Below the pieces are notes generated by a model that saw only the letters and a program-made list of their open reading frames with translations, had not been told where the DNA came from and searched no databases. Both the position numbers and the translations under genes were made by a program. Shown here in pieces: positions 54,653 to 62,837 of a DNA stretch of 64,000 bases. This stretch comes from Streptomyces sp. TLI_146 (GTDB taxonomy: Bacteria; Actinomycetota; Actinomycetes; Streptomycetales; Streptomycetaceae). The stretch covers positions 7,068,001-7,132,000 of the forward strand of contig NZ_PJMX01000001.1 of NCBI RefSeq assembly GCF_002846415.1, written 5' to 3'. Numbering within the stretch: the stretch's first letter is position 1; every line of letters starts with the position of its first letter.

Positions 54653-55150
54653 ATGACCACCACCCACACCGTCACCGACAGCCCGTACGGCCCGCTCACC
54701 CTCGTCGCCGAGGACGGCGTGCTCAGCCGCCTCTACATGGAGGGCCAGCGCCACCGCCCGCCCCAGGAGACCTTCGGCGAACCCGACGACGGCGGCCCGT
54801 TCCCCGAGGTCATCCGTCAGCTCGGCGCGTACTTCGCGGGCGAGCGCACCGAGTTCGACCTGGACCTCGACCTGCGCGGCACCGACTTCCAGCGCGCGGT
54901 GTGGGACCAGCTGCGCCGCATCCCGTACGGCGAGACCCGCTCGTACGGCGAACTCGCCCAGGCCCTCGGCAACCCCGGCGCCTCCCGCGCGGTGGGCCTG
55001 GCCAATGGCAAGAACCCGGTGGGCATCATCGTGCCCTGCCACCGGGTGATCGGCTCCACGGGGAGCCTGACGGGGTACGGCGGCGGCCTCGACCGCAAGA
55101 AGCGGCTGCTGGCCTTCGAGAAGGGGGCGGGGGAGGACGCGCTGTTCTGA
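54653..55150 (+). CDS. ogt: Methylated-DNA-[protein]-cysteine S-methyltransferase
   Basis: A 165-residue suicide repair protein for O6-methylguanine. The active site is IIVPCHRVIGSTGSLTGYGGG with acceptor Cys129, preceded by the HTH-like RGTDFQRAVWDQLRRIPYGETRSYG. It forms an alkylation-repair operon with the Ada-AlkA gene. It is convergent with the conflict-type operon that ends at 55185. Confidence 0.95.
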   Translation: MTTTHTVTDSPYGPLTLVAEDGVLSRLYMEGQRHRPPQETFGEPDDGGPFPEVIRQLGAYFAGERTEFDLDLDLRGTDFQRAVWDQLRRIPYGETRSYGELAQALGNPGASRAVGLANGKNPVGIIVPCHRVIGSTGSLTGYGGGLDRKKRLLAFEKGAGEDALF

Positions 55151-55184
55151 CGGATGCCTCGTTCAGAGGCCCCGTGACCTCCCC

Positions 55185-58100
55185 TCAGTCCTCCACCAGC
55201 AGCGCCCCGAGGCGCAGGAACGCCTTGTACGTCTCCGGGGCCAGCCACGACAGCTCCACCGTACTGCCCGTCGTCAGATGGCCGTCGCGGGGGACCGTGA
55301 GGATGCCCCGGCAGCGGGAGCTGAGGCTGCGGATCGTCGCCGCGTCCAGGGTCCAGCCGGCGGCGGGCCGGCTGTGGTTGAGGACGACCACGGCCTCCGC
55401 CACCAGGTCCGACCTGCCCATGGACACCAGGCGGTCCACGGCCCGCTGCACCTGTGTCACCCCGGCGGGGTCGGCCCGGGAGACGATCACCACCCGGTTG
55501 GCGAGTTCGAGGACGACCTGCGGGAACTTGTCGGTGTCGGCGAGCGTGATGTCGAAGTACGGCGCCGTCACGTCCGCGACCTTGCGGTATTCGTAGTCCG
55601 CGAACTGGCCGACCGAGGGAGGGTGGGACACCGAGTCGTTGGCCAGGACCATGAGTCCGGACCGGTGCTGCGAGAGGAACAGGCGCAGGTGCTCGAAGTG
55701 TTCGACCTCGTGGCCGGAGCGGGCCAGGTCGTTCAGACAGGCCTCGGTGGCCCGGTAGACGCGGCGGGCGATGTGGATATGGGTGCCCGCGTGCCGGTCG
55801 GTGTCGACGGCCAGCACCCGCTCCTGCCGCTGCTCGGCCAGCACCGCCCCGAGCACCGTGGTGATCGTGGTGCACCCGGCCCGGTCCTTCACGCCCAGTA
55901 CGGCGATCCGCAGCGGGCGGCGCAGGGGCGCCCGTATCGTACGGATCCACTGCTCGCGGTCGTCCTCCTCCTCGGGGTCGTCCTCGGTGTCCGCCGCGGC
56001 CGGGTCGTCCGGGTACTCCTCCCACTCCACCGGGACGGGCAGCAGCGCGCCGAACGCCTCGGCCAGCTCCCGCGCCGTCGGCCGGGCCTCCGGCTCCTCG
56101 TCCACCGAGCGCAGCAGCAGGTCGCGCAGGTGCTCGTCGAGGCGGCGGAACTCGGGGTGGCGCCGCAGAAGGTCGAACTGGTACTGCCGCCAGTGCCGCC
56201 CCGTGACGGCGTGCAGCAGGATCGCCCCGACCGAGTACACATCGCCCGCCGTGATCCGGGACTCGCCCCAGGACGTCACCTCTGGGGCCCGGTAGGGCGA
56301 GTTGGGGGGCACGGTCAGCAGGGAGGCGCTGGAGGCGCCGTCGATCCGGACCGACGTCCAGCTGACGATGTGCAGGGTGCGTTCGGTGACGAGGACCGTG
56401 CCCGGCGTCAGCGCGCCGTGCACCAGGCCCTTGCCGTGGCAGCGGGCCACGGCCCGGGCCAGGCTCCAGCCCAGCCAGGCCAGCAGGGGCGAGTCGCGCA
56501 GCGGCCCGGCCGCCTGGAGCACCGCGCTCAGGGTGGGCGCGGGCAGCCCGTTGCTGAGGGGGTCCAGGCCCAGCGCGATCCAGGGCGTCGGCGTCGTCTC
56601 GTTCAGGTCGCTGGCCACCACGACGGGGGCGTACACCCCGTCCATGCGCCGCAGCGCCCGCCGCTCGGTGGCCAGCAGCTCCCGGGCGGTGGGCGAGTCG
56701 GGCGAGCGGGCGACCCTGATCAGCACCTGCCGCCCGTCCTGGTCCTCACCGATGTAGGCGACGGCCTTGCCGCGGCTCTCGTCGCGCAGCTGGAGCGTGT
56801 ACGGCCCGAGGACCTGCTGGTCGAGCAGTTGCAGCGGCTGCCACGACGGGGCCGCCTCCAGGACGGAGGGCAGCCCCACCTCCTCGCGCTCCACGACCGC
56901 GGACGGCGGCTGCACCGAGATCATGGGCTTGGCGCCCAGATGCGTGAGCAGCCGGTCCTCCAGCCAGGCGAACGGCCTTGTCCCGGGCAGGAGTTCGCCC
57001 GTCCCGGACGGATGGGCGAGCCAGGCCGGGAAGTCGGGGGAGCGGCCCACCAGTGTGGCGAGGCGGTCGGTCACCGCGCGGGTGGTGCGCAGCAGGTCGA
57101 TCGGGGAGGCGGTGTCGAGCAGGATCTCCTGGACGCCGTCGAGGAAGCCGAACCGGCGGTGCTGGGCGGGCAGTCCCGGGCCCGGCGGGTCGGCCTGGCG
57201 CATCAGCCCGCCGAGGAACACCTCGGCCAGATGCGCGGTGTCCGAGCGCCACGGCACGGCCGCCTGCACCAGCCGCATCACCGGCACCGTCAGCGGCGAG
57301 ATGGCCGCGAGGTGCGCGGCGAGCCGGTACGCCTGCGGGGACGCCGCGTCCCGGAACCGCAGCACCGCGTCGGCCGGGTCCGTGCCCCGGGTCGCCGCCT
57401 CGCCCCGCAGGCCCCGCACGCCCGGCGGCGCGAGCAGCGGCAGCTCCGCGCTGGCCCCGGGCGAGGCCACCAGCCGCGCCCAGGCGGCGACGGCCGGGGG
57501 ATACGGCTCCAGTACGGGGACGGGCACCCCGGGAAAGCGGTCGCCGAGGCCGGGCGGCAGCAGCGGGTCGGTCACCTCCCAGGTGTGGTTGGCCGCGCCG
57601 CGCCGCCGCGTCGTCACCGACCACTGCTCCGAGCGGATGCCGGAGGCGTCCCACATATGGGCGGGCAGCGCGTGCACCACCGCCGTCGGGCCCTGCCGGG
57701 CCCAGCGCTCCAGGGCGGTGTGCATCCGCCCGTCCCGCCAGCACGCCCCCACCCCGTCGCTGATCACCAGGACCAGGGTGCGCCCCGAGGGGTCGGCGGA
57801 GGACGCGGGGGAGAGCAGCGGCCCGCCGGGGTCGAAGGGGCGCACCTTGAGGCCGGGCGCGTCGGCCGAGCGGGCGTCCAGGCCGTGCACCCGGATGTCC
57901 CGGAAGGCGCCCAACCGCTCGAAGACGGAGCGCAGTTCGGTGGCCAGCCTGCGCCACAGCAGCATCGACAGGCCGTCGTCGATGAGCAGGGTGAGATCGA
58001 GCCAGCGTTGCCGCGCGGGCCGCAGCACCACGTCGGGAAGGCCGCTCTCGGCCATCGCGGTGGCGGTCGCCTCCTCGTCGAACTCCCAGAAGTGCGAGCC

Positions 58101-58577
58101 CGTATGGGGCTGCTTCAGCAGCCGCAGGGACCGGCTCAGCCGCAGCTCCCCGTCGCCGAGCGCCTTCTCCTCGGGCACCCGCACCGGCAGCGCCCCGGTG
58201 CCGCGCGGGGAGCGGGGCGGCGAGGCGGTCGCGCCGGTGAACTCGGGGGCGCTGCGGGAGGCCGCCGCCGCGTGCAGCGCGCCCAACAGCTGGGTGGGGA
58301 GCGGTGGTTGGGATCCAGTGCCCTCCTTGGGGTCGCCGTCCCCGGATCCGTCGGGCGGCACCGCCGTGCCTTCGGGCGGCGTACGCGGTTCCTCCCACAC
58401 CGGCGGGCCCGACTGCCGCGCCCGGTCCGGTGCCAGGGCGCTCGCCAGCGGAGCGGCGGCGCCGCTCGGCAGCCGGGCGGCCAGCCACAGCGTGTCCAGG
58501 AGCTCGTGCGTGGACAGCTCGTGGCCCACCAGGGCGGCGAGCTTGGCCAAGGCGTCGGAGGGCTCCGCGCGCGGCAC
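55185..58577 (-). CDS. SAV_2336-type giant protein: vWA-like, pseudokinase and MinD-like domains
   Basis: An 1130-residue multidomain protein, last in a four-gene operon. Residues 1-50 match the SAV_2336 N-terminal domain, then a Pro-rich linker. About 185-335 is a vWA-like fold (LDLTLLIDDGLSMLLWRRL, LVLVISDGVGACW), with a degenerate DxSxS site. A helical middle region follows. About 625-860 is protein-kinase-like, but the VAIK lysine is Arg-flanked (VLIRVAR), HRD is HGA (LVHGALTPGTVL) and DFG is lost (IVSWTS), so it is a pseudokinase. From about 890 a MinD/ParA-like domain begins (RIAVLGVKDRAGCTTITTVL) with P-loop Lys replaced by Cys, then AVDTDRHAG. Likely a scaffold or nucleotide sensor for the MoxR-protease system. 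GTG start two bases after the MoxR stop. Confidence 0.88.
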   Translation of the reverse strand: MPRAEPSDALAKLAALVGHELSTHELLDTLWLAARLPSGAAAPLASALAPDRARQSGPPVWEEPRTPPEGTAVPPDGSGDGDPKEGTGSQPPLPTQLLGALHAAAASRSAPEFTGATASPPRSPRGTGALPVRVPEEKALGDGELRLSRSLRLLKQPHTGSHFWEFDEEATATAMAESGLPDVVLRPARQRWLDLTLLIDDGLSMLLWRRLATELRSVFERLGAFRDIRVHGLDARSADAPGLKVRPFDPGGPLLSPASSADPSGRTLVLVISDGVGACWRDGRMHTALERWARQGPTAVVHALPAHMWDASGIRSEQWSVTTRRRGAANHTWEVTDPLLPPGLGDRFPGVPVPVLEPYPPAVAAWARLVASPGASAELPLLAPPGVRGLRGEAATRGTDPADAVLRFRDAASPQAYRLAAHLAAISPLTVPVMRLVQAAVPWRSDTAHLAEVFLGGLMRQADPPGPGLPAQHRRFGFLDGVQEILLDTASPIDLLRTTRAVTDRLATLVGRSPDFPAWLAHPSGTGELLPGTRPFAWLEDRLLTHLGAKPMISVQPPSAVVEREEVGLPSVLEAAPSWQPLQLLDQQVLGPYTLQLRDESRGKAVAYIGEDQDGRQVLIRVARSPDSPTARELLATERRALRRMDGVYAPVVVASDLNETTPTPWIALGLDPLSNGLPAPTLSAVLQAAGPLRDSPLLAWLGWSLARAVARCHGKGLVHGALTPGTVLVTERTLHIVSWTSVRIDGASSASLLTVPPNSPYRAPEVTSWGESRITAGDVYSVGAILLHAVTGRHWRQYQFDLLRRHPEFRRLDEHLRDLLLRSVDEEPEARPTARELAEAFGALLPVPVEWEEYPDDPAAADTEDDPEEEDDREQWIRTIRAPLRRPLRIAVLGVKDRAGCTTITTVLGAVLAEQRQERVLAVDTDRHAGTHIHIARRVYRATEACLNDLARSGHEVEHFEHLRLFLSQHRSGLMVLANDSVSHPPSVGQFADYEYRKVADVTAPYFDITLADTDKFPQVVLELANRVVIVSRADPAGVTQVQRAVDRLVSMGRSDLVAEAVVVLNHSRPAAGWTLDAATIRSLSSRCRGILTVPRDGHLTTGSTVELSWLAPETYKAFLRLGALLVED

Positions 58578-58579
58578 GG

Positions 58580-59533
58580 CTAGACCGATCCGCCCAGCCG
58601 GTGGAGCACCGCGTCCAGCAGGCCCTCGGCGTTCAGGTTCACCCCGCCCTTGCGCAGGAACACCGCGTTGAGCAGCTGGTCCGTCGCGAGCTCGCCGGGC
58701 GCGCGGCGGTTCAGGAACGCGTGCAGCAGGTCGTCGACCCCTTCCAGAGCCCCCTCGCCCAGGTGCGCCGCCACGATGTCCCGCAGCCGCTCCTCGTCCG
58801 GGTCCGGCAGGTCCAGGCGGACGCAGCGGCGCAGGAACGCGGGCGGGAAGTCGCGCTCGCCGTTGCTGGTGATCACCACCACCGGGAACTCGCGGCAGCG
58901 CACCACGCCCCGGGTGACCGTGACCCGTCCGCCCTCGGGGTCATGGGTGAGCACCGGCACCTCGGACTGCGCCTCCGGCAGCCGCGACAGCTCGGGGATC
59001 TCGAACTCGCCCTCCTCGAACACGGTCAGCAGGTCGTTGGGGAGGTCGACGTCGCCCTTGTCGAGCTCGTCCACCAGCAGCACCCGCGGCCGCTCGCGCG
59101 GGACGAGCGCGGTGCCCAGCGGTCCCAGGCGCACGAAGGTGCCGATGTCGGGCTCGGGCGCGCCGCGCTCCTGGCGCAGATGCGTCTCGCGCAGCCGCCC
59201 GATGGCGTCGTACCCGTACAGCGCGTCCTTGAGCACGGACCGGCTGTTGACCGGCCACTGGAGCACCGGACCCAGCGACAGTTCGTGCGCGACGGCGTGC
59301 GCCAGTGAGGACTTGCCGGTGCCGGGGTGCCCGGTGACCAGGAGCGGACGGCGCAGATGCAGTGCGGCGCTCACGACGTCCGCTTCGGTGCGGCCGATCA
59401 AGTACGGGCGGTGGCGCACCCGCGTCCCCGGGGCGCCGTTGGCGAACTGCCGCCACGGCGGCGCCTCGGGGAAGTCCACCTGGCGGGCCGTGCGGTCGCC
59501 GCGGAAGAGCCGCCACCCGTCGTTCTCCGTCAT
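58580..59533 (-). CDS. MoxR-family AAA+ ATPase of the conflict operon
   Basis: A 317-residue AAA+ ATPase. Walker A is VTGHPGTGKSS with Lys74, Walker B is RVLLVDELDKGDVDL, sensor-1 region is VVVITSNGERDFPPAFLRRC and the arginine-finger motif follows (RRCVRLDLPDPDEE). MoxR proteins remodel partner complexes, usually with a vWA protein, which here is the SAV_2336-type gene directly downstream. ATG 59533 overlaps the protease stop in ATGA. Confidence 0.92.
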   Translation of the reverse strand: MTENDGWRLFRGDRTARQVDFPEAPPWRQFANGAPGTRVRHRPYLIGRTEADVVSAALHLRRPLLVTGHPGTGKSSLAHAVAHELSLGPVLQWPVNSRSVLKDALYGYDAIGRLRETHLRQERGAPEPDIGTFVRLGPLGTALVPRERPRVLLVDELDKGDVDLPNDLLTVFEEGEFEIPELSRLPEAQSEVPVLTHDPEGGRVTVTRGVVRCREFPVVVITSNGERDFPPAFLRRCVRLDLPDPDEERLRDIVAAHLGEGALEGVDDLLHAFLNRRAPGELATDQLLNAVFLRKGGVNLNAEGLLDAVLHRLGGSV

Positions 59534-61773
59534 GTCGCCTGATCCGTTCCTTGTGAGAGGCGGGCGATTCCTTCCGGTCCCTGCGAGGGGTCGGCGAGCT
59601 GCAGCTCGTCGGGGAGCGGCAGCTCGGCGTCCTCCCACACCAGCGCCGGCCGTGCGGGAACCTGCGGGTCCATATAGGCGCGGACTCTGAAGTGCCGGAC
59701 GCGTTCGGGGAGTTCGTCGACGGGTCCGTAGGGACCCGCCCCGTCGAGCCGGGCGGCATCCCCCGGCCCCCCGGCCGCGCGGTCCCACAGGACGATCGGC
59801 ACCCCCATCGCCAGACAGAAGTGCAGGAGCCGCGTCCGGGCGGCGGGGGGCCCGTGCACTATGACGCGCGCGGCGTCGTAGTGGGTTGTCTTGAGCAGCC
59901 GGATGAGCTCCATCTCGTCGGAGATGTGGTGGTCCGCGACGAGCGGTTCGCTCTGGTGCCGGGCGCCCCAGCGGCGCTTCAGGTCGCCCGCGCCGGTGCG
60001 CGAGCGGCGTCTGATCTGCGGGCAGCGCAGCACCAGGTGGAAGTCCTCGCCCAGCGGCGCCGGGAAGAACTCCTCCGCGCTCGCCCCGTCCCACTCGTCC
60101 ACCGGCAGGTGCAGCGCGTCCGGGGCGACGGACACCGCGACCAGCGCCACGTTCTGCCCCGCGCCCTCGGCGCCCCCGGCCACCTCGCGTACCAGGCGGG
60201 CGATCTCCCGCCCGGTGCGCGGCCGTTCGGCGCCGACGGCGGTGCGGGCGGCCGTGCCGTCGGCGCGCATCCGCCACACCGCGCAGCGGTAGCGGTCGGC
60301 CGGGTCCTTGGGGTGGCGGCTGAGCTCCACCAGGACGCGGACCCCGGTGCCGGTCGAGCGGTCCGACCAGCGCGCCGCGTCCGCCCGGCGCTCACCCAGG
60401 GCCGAGGGGTGGATGCCGAGCCGGTCCGCGACCCGGCCGCTCCACTCCTGAAGGGCCTGGCAGGCGATGCCGCCGGTCTCGGCCGCCGCGTACTCCACGA
60501 CCCGCAGCAGGGCGGGCAGCCGGGGTGTCTCGTCCGGCACCGGCGAGCCGTCGCCGGGCCACTCCTCCAGCTCGCGCACCGCGCCGGGCACGTCGTCGGG
60601 GTCGAGCCGGGCGGCCGTCAGCGACCGGGGCAGATCCACATACGGCAGCGCCGCCGTCGCCGCCCGGGGGAGCAGCCCCGGGTCGTGGCGGGTGAGATGG
60701 TCCCACTTCACCAGCAGCGCCCGGTGCTCGGCGACGGAGAGCAGCCCGGCCGCGTCGGTGAGCCGGCCGAGCGCCAGCAGCCGGTCCAGCTGGGCGCGGC
60801 CCCGCGCGTCGCCGAGCGACGGGGCGAGCGACTCGGCGAGCGTCGGCAGCGCGCGCTCGACCGTGCACAGCAGCACCGCCAGCTCCTCCACCGACGGCGC
60901 CGTCCCGTCCGTCCGGGTGCGCAGCCCTAGGGCCGCCCCGAGCGCGGTGGAGTGCGCCGCCCGTGACGTCGGATCGCCCAGCAGGGCGTGCAGCGGGCCG
61001 ACCATCATGTCCCGCACCGACTCGTCGCCGCCGACGGGCTCGCGCGCGCCGGGCGGCGCCGGGTCCGGGGCCGCCCCGACCCGTAACAGCTCCTGCCGGA
61101 CCGACTGCCAGGTCAGGCCCCAGCTGCGGCGGACGGTGTGCTGGGTGTCGAACTCCCCGTCCGGCGGGGTGATCCGGCCCATCACCAGGCCCACCGCGGC
61201 GCCGTCGGCGGGCGACCACAGGGGCCCGCCGCTGTACCCGTCGTCGACGGCCGCGCCGGAGAGCTGCCCGTCGAGGTAGCCGATCCGCCCGTCGCACGAG
61301 CCGACCTGGACGTCCGCGTACGAGAAGGGCTGGCCGCCGCCGTACCAGGCCCGCACCAGCTGCCCGGCCCGCATGTCGAGCCAGCGCACCGGGCCCACCG
61401 GGGGCGGCGGCTCCTCGTCCAGTTCCAGTACGGCCAGGTCGCCGCCCCACTCCAGGGAGCCGTCCGCCACCGGTCCCTGGCGGTCGGCGGCGCGCGGCGG
61501 CACCCAGGCCACCAGCCGCGCCTGCCGGGCGCCCGCGGCGCCCGGGGCCAGCGCCGGGAAGGAGACGTCGAGGGTGACCGCGCCCGGGTCGCGCGGGCTG
61601 AGCATCCGCAGGCCCAGCGCCGCGTTGACGACGTGCGCGCAGGTCAGCAGTCTGCGGCCGGAGAGATAGACGCCCGCGCCCGCGGTCCGTCCCCGGTCGG
61701 CCGAGAGCACCCGCACCAGCGCGCCGCGCGCGTCGGCGGAGGGGTCCGCGCCGGGTGCCTTGAACCAGCCCAC
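59530..61773 (-). CDS. Trypsin-like protease fused to VMAP-type module
   Basis: A 747-residue cytoplasmic protein without a signal peptide. Residues 15-215 are a trypsin-like serine protease with His47 (LLTCAHVV), Asp112 (WGGDLAVLEL) and Ser181 (DDGYSGGPLW), all intact. A helical module (about 245-390, containing EELAVLLCTVERALPTLAES) follows, then a C-terminal VMAP-like domain (about 400-747) with GVRVLVELSRHPKDPADRYR, VALVAVSVAPDALHLPVDEW and FHLVLRCPQIR. VMAP proteins link vWA and MoxR partners in predicted conflict systems. The start at 61773 is 3 nt after the stop of the small upstream gene. Confidence 0.9.
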   Translation of the reverse strand: MGWFKAPGADPSADARGALVRVLSADRGRTAGAGVYLSGRRLLTCAHVVNAALGLRMLSPRDPGAVTLDVSFPALAPGAAGARQARLVAWVPPRAADRQGPVADGSLEWGGDLAVLELDEEPPPPVGPVRWLDMRAGQLVRAWYGGGQPFSYADVQVGSCDGRIGYLDGQLSGAAVDDGYSGGPLWSPADGAAVGLVMGRITPPDGEFDTQHTVRRSWGLTWQSVRQELLRVGAAPDPAPPGAREPVGGDESVRDMMVGPLHALLGDPTSRAAHSTALGAALGLRTRTDGTAPSVEELAVLLCTVERALPTLAESLAPSLGDARGRAQLDRLLALGRLTDAAGLLSVAEHRALLVKWDHLTRHDPGLLPRAATAALPYVDLPRSLTAARLDPDDVPGAVRELEEWPGDGSPVPDETPRLPALLRVVEYAAAETGGIACQALQEWSGRVADRLGIHPSALGERRADAARWSDRSTGTGVRVLVELSRHPKDPADRYRCAVWRMRADGTAARTAVGAERPRTGREIARLVREVAGGAEGAGQNVALVAVSVAPDALHLPVDEWDGASAEEFFPAPLGEDFHLVLRCPQIRRRSRTGAGDLKRRWGARHQSEPLVADHHISDEMELIRLLKTTHYDAARVIVHGPPAARTRLLHFCLAMGVPIVLWDRAAGGPGDAARLDGAGPYGPVDELPERVRHFRVRAYMDPQVPARPALVWEDAELPLPDELQLADPSQGPEGIARLSQGTDQAT

Positions 61774-61776
61774 GGG

Positions 61777-62187
61777 TCAGTTGCCGCCGTCGGCGCCGTC
61801 GGTTTCGCCGGGCCGCAGCTGCCAGGTGGCCGAGACGGTCATGCTGGCCTGGCCGTTGGCGCCCACGATCCCGAGCTTGAGGTCCTGGCCGATCTGGAGG
61901 CCGAAGCCGACGTCGAGGGAGTCGGGCGGGTTCGGGATCCCCCGTACGGAGTCGTGCACCTGCTGGAGGAAGGGGCCCAGCGGTCGCAGTACGGCCGCGA
62001 GCGTGTCCGTGGCGAGCGCGGCGACCCGCTCGCCGCCGCGGCCGACGGGCGTGGCCCCGCCGATCCCGCCCGGCAGGTCGTCGTCCGCCCCCCGGGCCGT
62101 CGGTCTCTGTTCGCCGACGGGGGTGAGCCCGACTCTGACCCGGGCCCCGTCGTCGAGGATGAGTTCCATGTAATCGTCTTGCGGCAC
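61777..62187 (-). CDS. Trypsin-co-occurring (CU044_2847/Trypco1) family protein
   Basis: A 136-residue small protein. The N-terminal strand MELILDDGARVRVGLTPVGE and C-terminal LDVGFGLQIGQDLKLGIVGA, then GQASMTVSATWQL match the CU044_2847 or trypsin-co-occurring domain 1 family. Such proteins are nearly always encoded beside trypsin/VMAP genes and are thought to be partners or substrates. GTG 62187 has CACAAT 6 nt before it (minus strand), which places the operon promoter here and makes it leaderless; ATG 62169 is an alternative. Confidence 0.87.
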   Translation of the reverse strand: MPQDDYMELILDDGARVRVGLTPVGEQRPTARGADDDLPGGIGGATPVGRGGERVAALATDTLAAVLRPLGPFLQQVHDSVRGIPNPPDSLDVGFGLQIGQDLKLGIVGANGQASMTVSATWQLRPGETDGADGGN

Positions 62188-62261
62188 GGGGACATTGTGG
62201 GGGCAACTGCCGTCGGGGGCAGCATGGTTGACGGAATGCGCTGACGTGGATCCCTTGGTCG

Positions 62262-62753
62262 TCAGCCCACCGCCCGGCCGTTCTCCAGCTCCACCGTGCC
62301 CGTCTCCGCCGTGAGCGCGTCCAGCGCGGCGAGCACGCGGTGGCCCAGCTGCCCCGGCAGGTACGCGGTGAGCTCCTCGCGCGGGACCAGCCGCCAGTCG
62401 GTCAGCTCCTCCTCCTGGAGGCGGATCGCGTGGAACCGGTCCTCGGGGAGGACGCCGCCGTCGTACACGTACGCGACGATCGGCGGCCGGTCCGGCCCCG
62501 GCACCCAGTCGACCGCGAGCAGCCGTCCCGGGCTGACGTCCAGCCCGATCTCCTCCAGGGACTCGCGCCGGGCCGCCTGGCGGGGGGTCTCGTTCTGGTC
62601 GGACTCGATGGTGCCGCCGGGCAGGGCCCAGCCGTCGCGGTAGTTGGGCCGCACGAGCAGGACATGGCCCCGGCCGTCACGGATGAGGGTGGCCGCGCCG
62701 GCGAGGACGCGGGGGAGGGCGGCGATGTACTTCGCGTAGTCGTGGGTGGTCAC
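62262..62753 (-). CDS. Nudix hydrolase
   Basis: A 163-residue Nudix protein. The box is GGTIESDQNETPRQAARRES followed by LEEIGLD; the REx2EE core is intact, with two extra residues between the leading glycines and the first Glu. It hydrolyses a nucleoside-diphosphate-linked substrate or a damaged nucleotide; the exact one is unknown. GTG 62753 has TACCCT 7 nt upstream on the minus strand. It lies 74 bp upstream of the conflict operon on the same strand but has its own start signal on that side. Confidence 0.9.
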   Translation of the reverse strand: MTTHDYAKYIAALPRVLAGAATLIRDGRGHVLLVRPNYRDGWALPGGTIESDQNETPRQAARRESLEEIGLDVSPGRLLAVDWVPGPDRPPIVAYVYDGGVLPEDRFHAIRLQEEELTDWRLVPREELTAYLPGQLGHRVLAALDALTAETGTVELENGRAVG

Positions 62754-62837
62754 GGGGGACAGGGTAGGTGCGCTGCCGTTCGGCCGCGGGGCCTCGGTGG
62801 CGCGCCCACCCGGCGGAGCCGCACTGCCGCCACCCCG

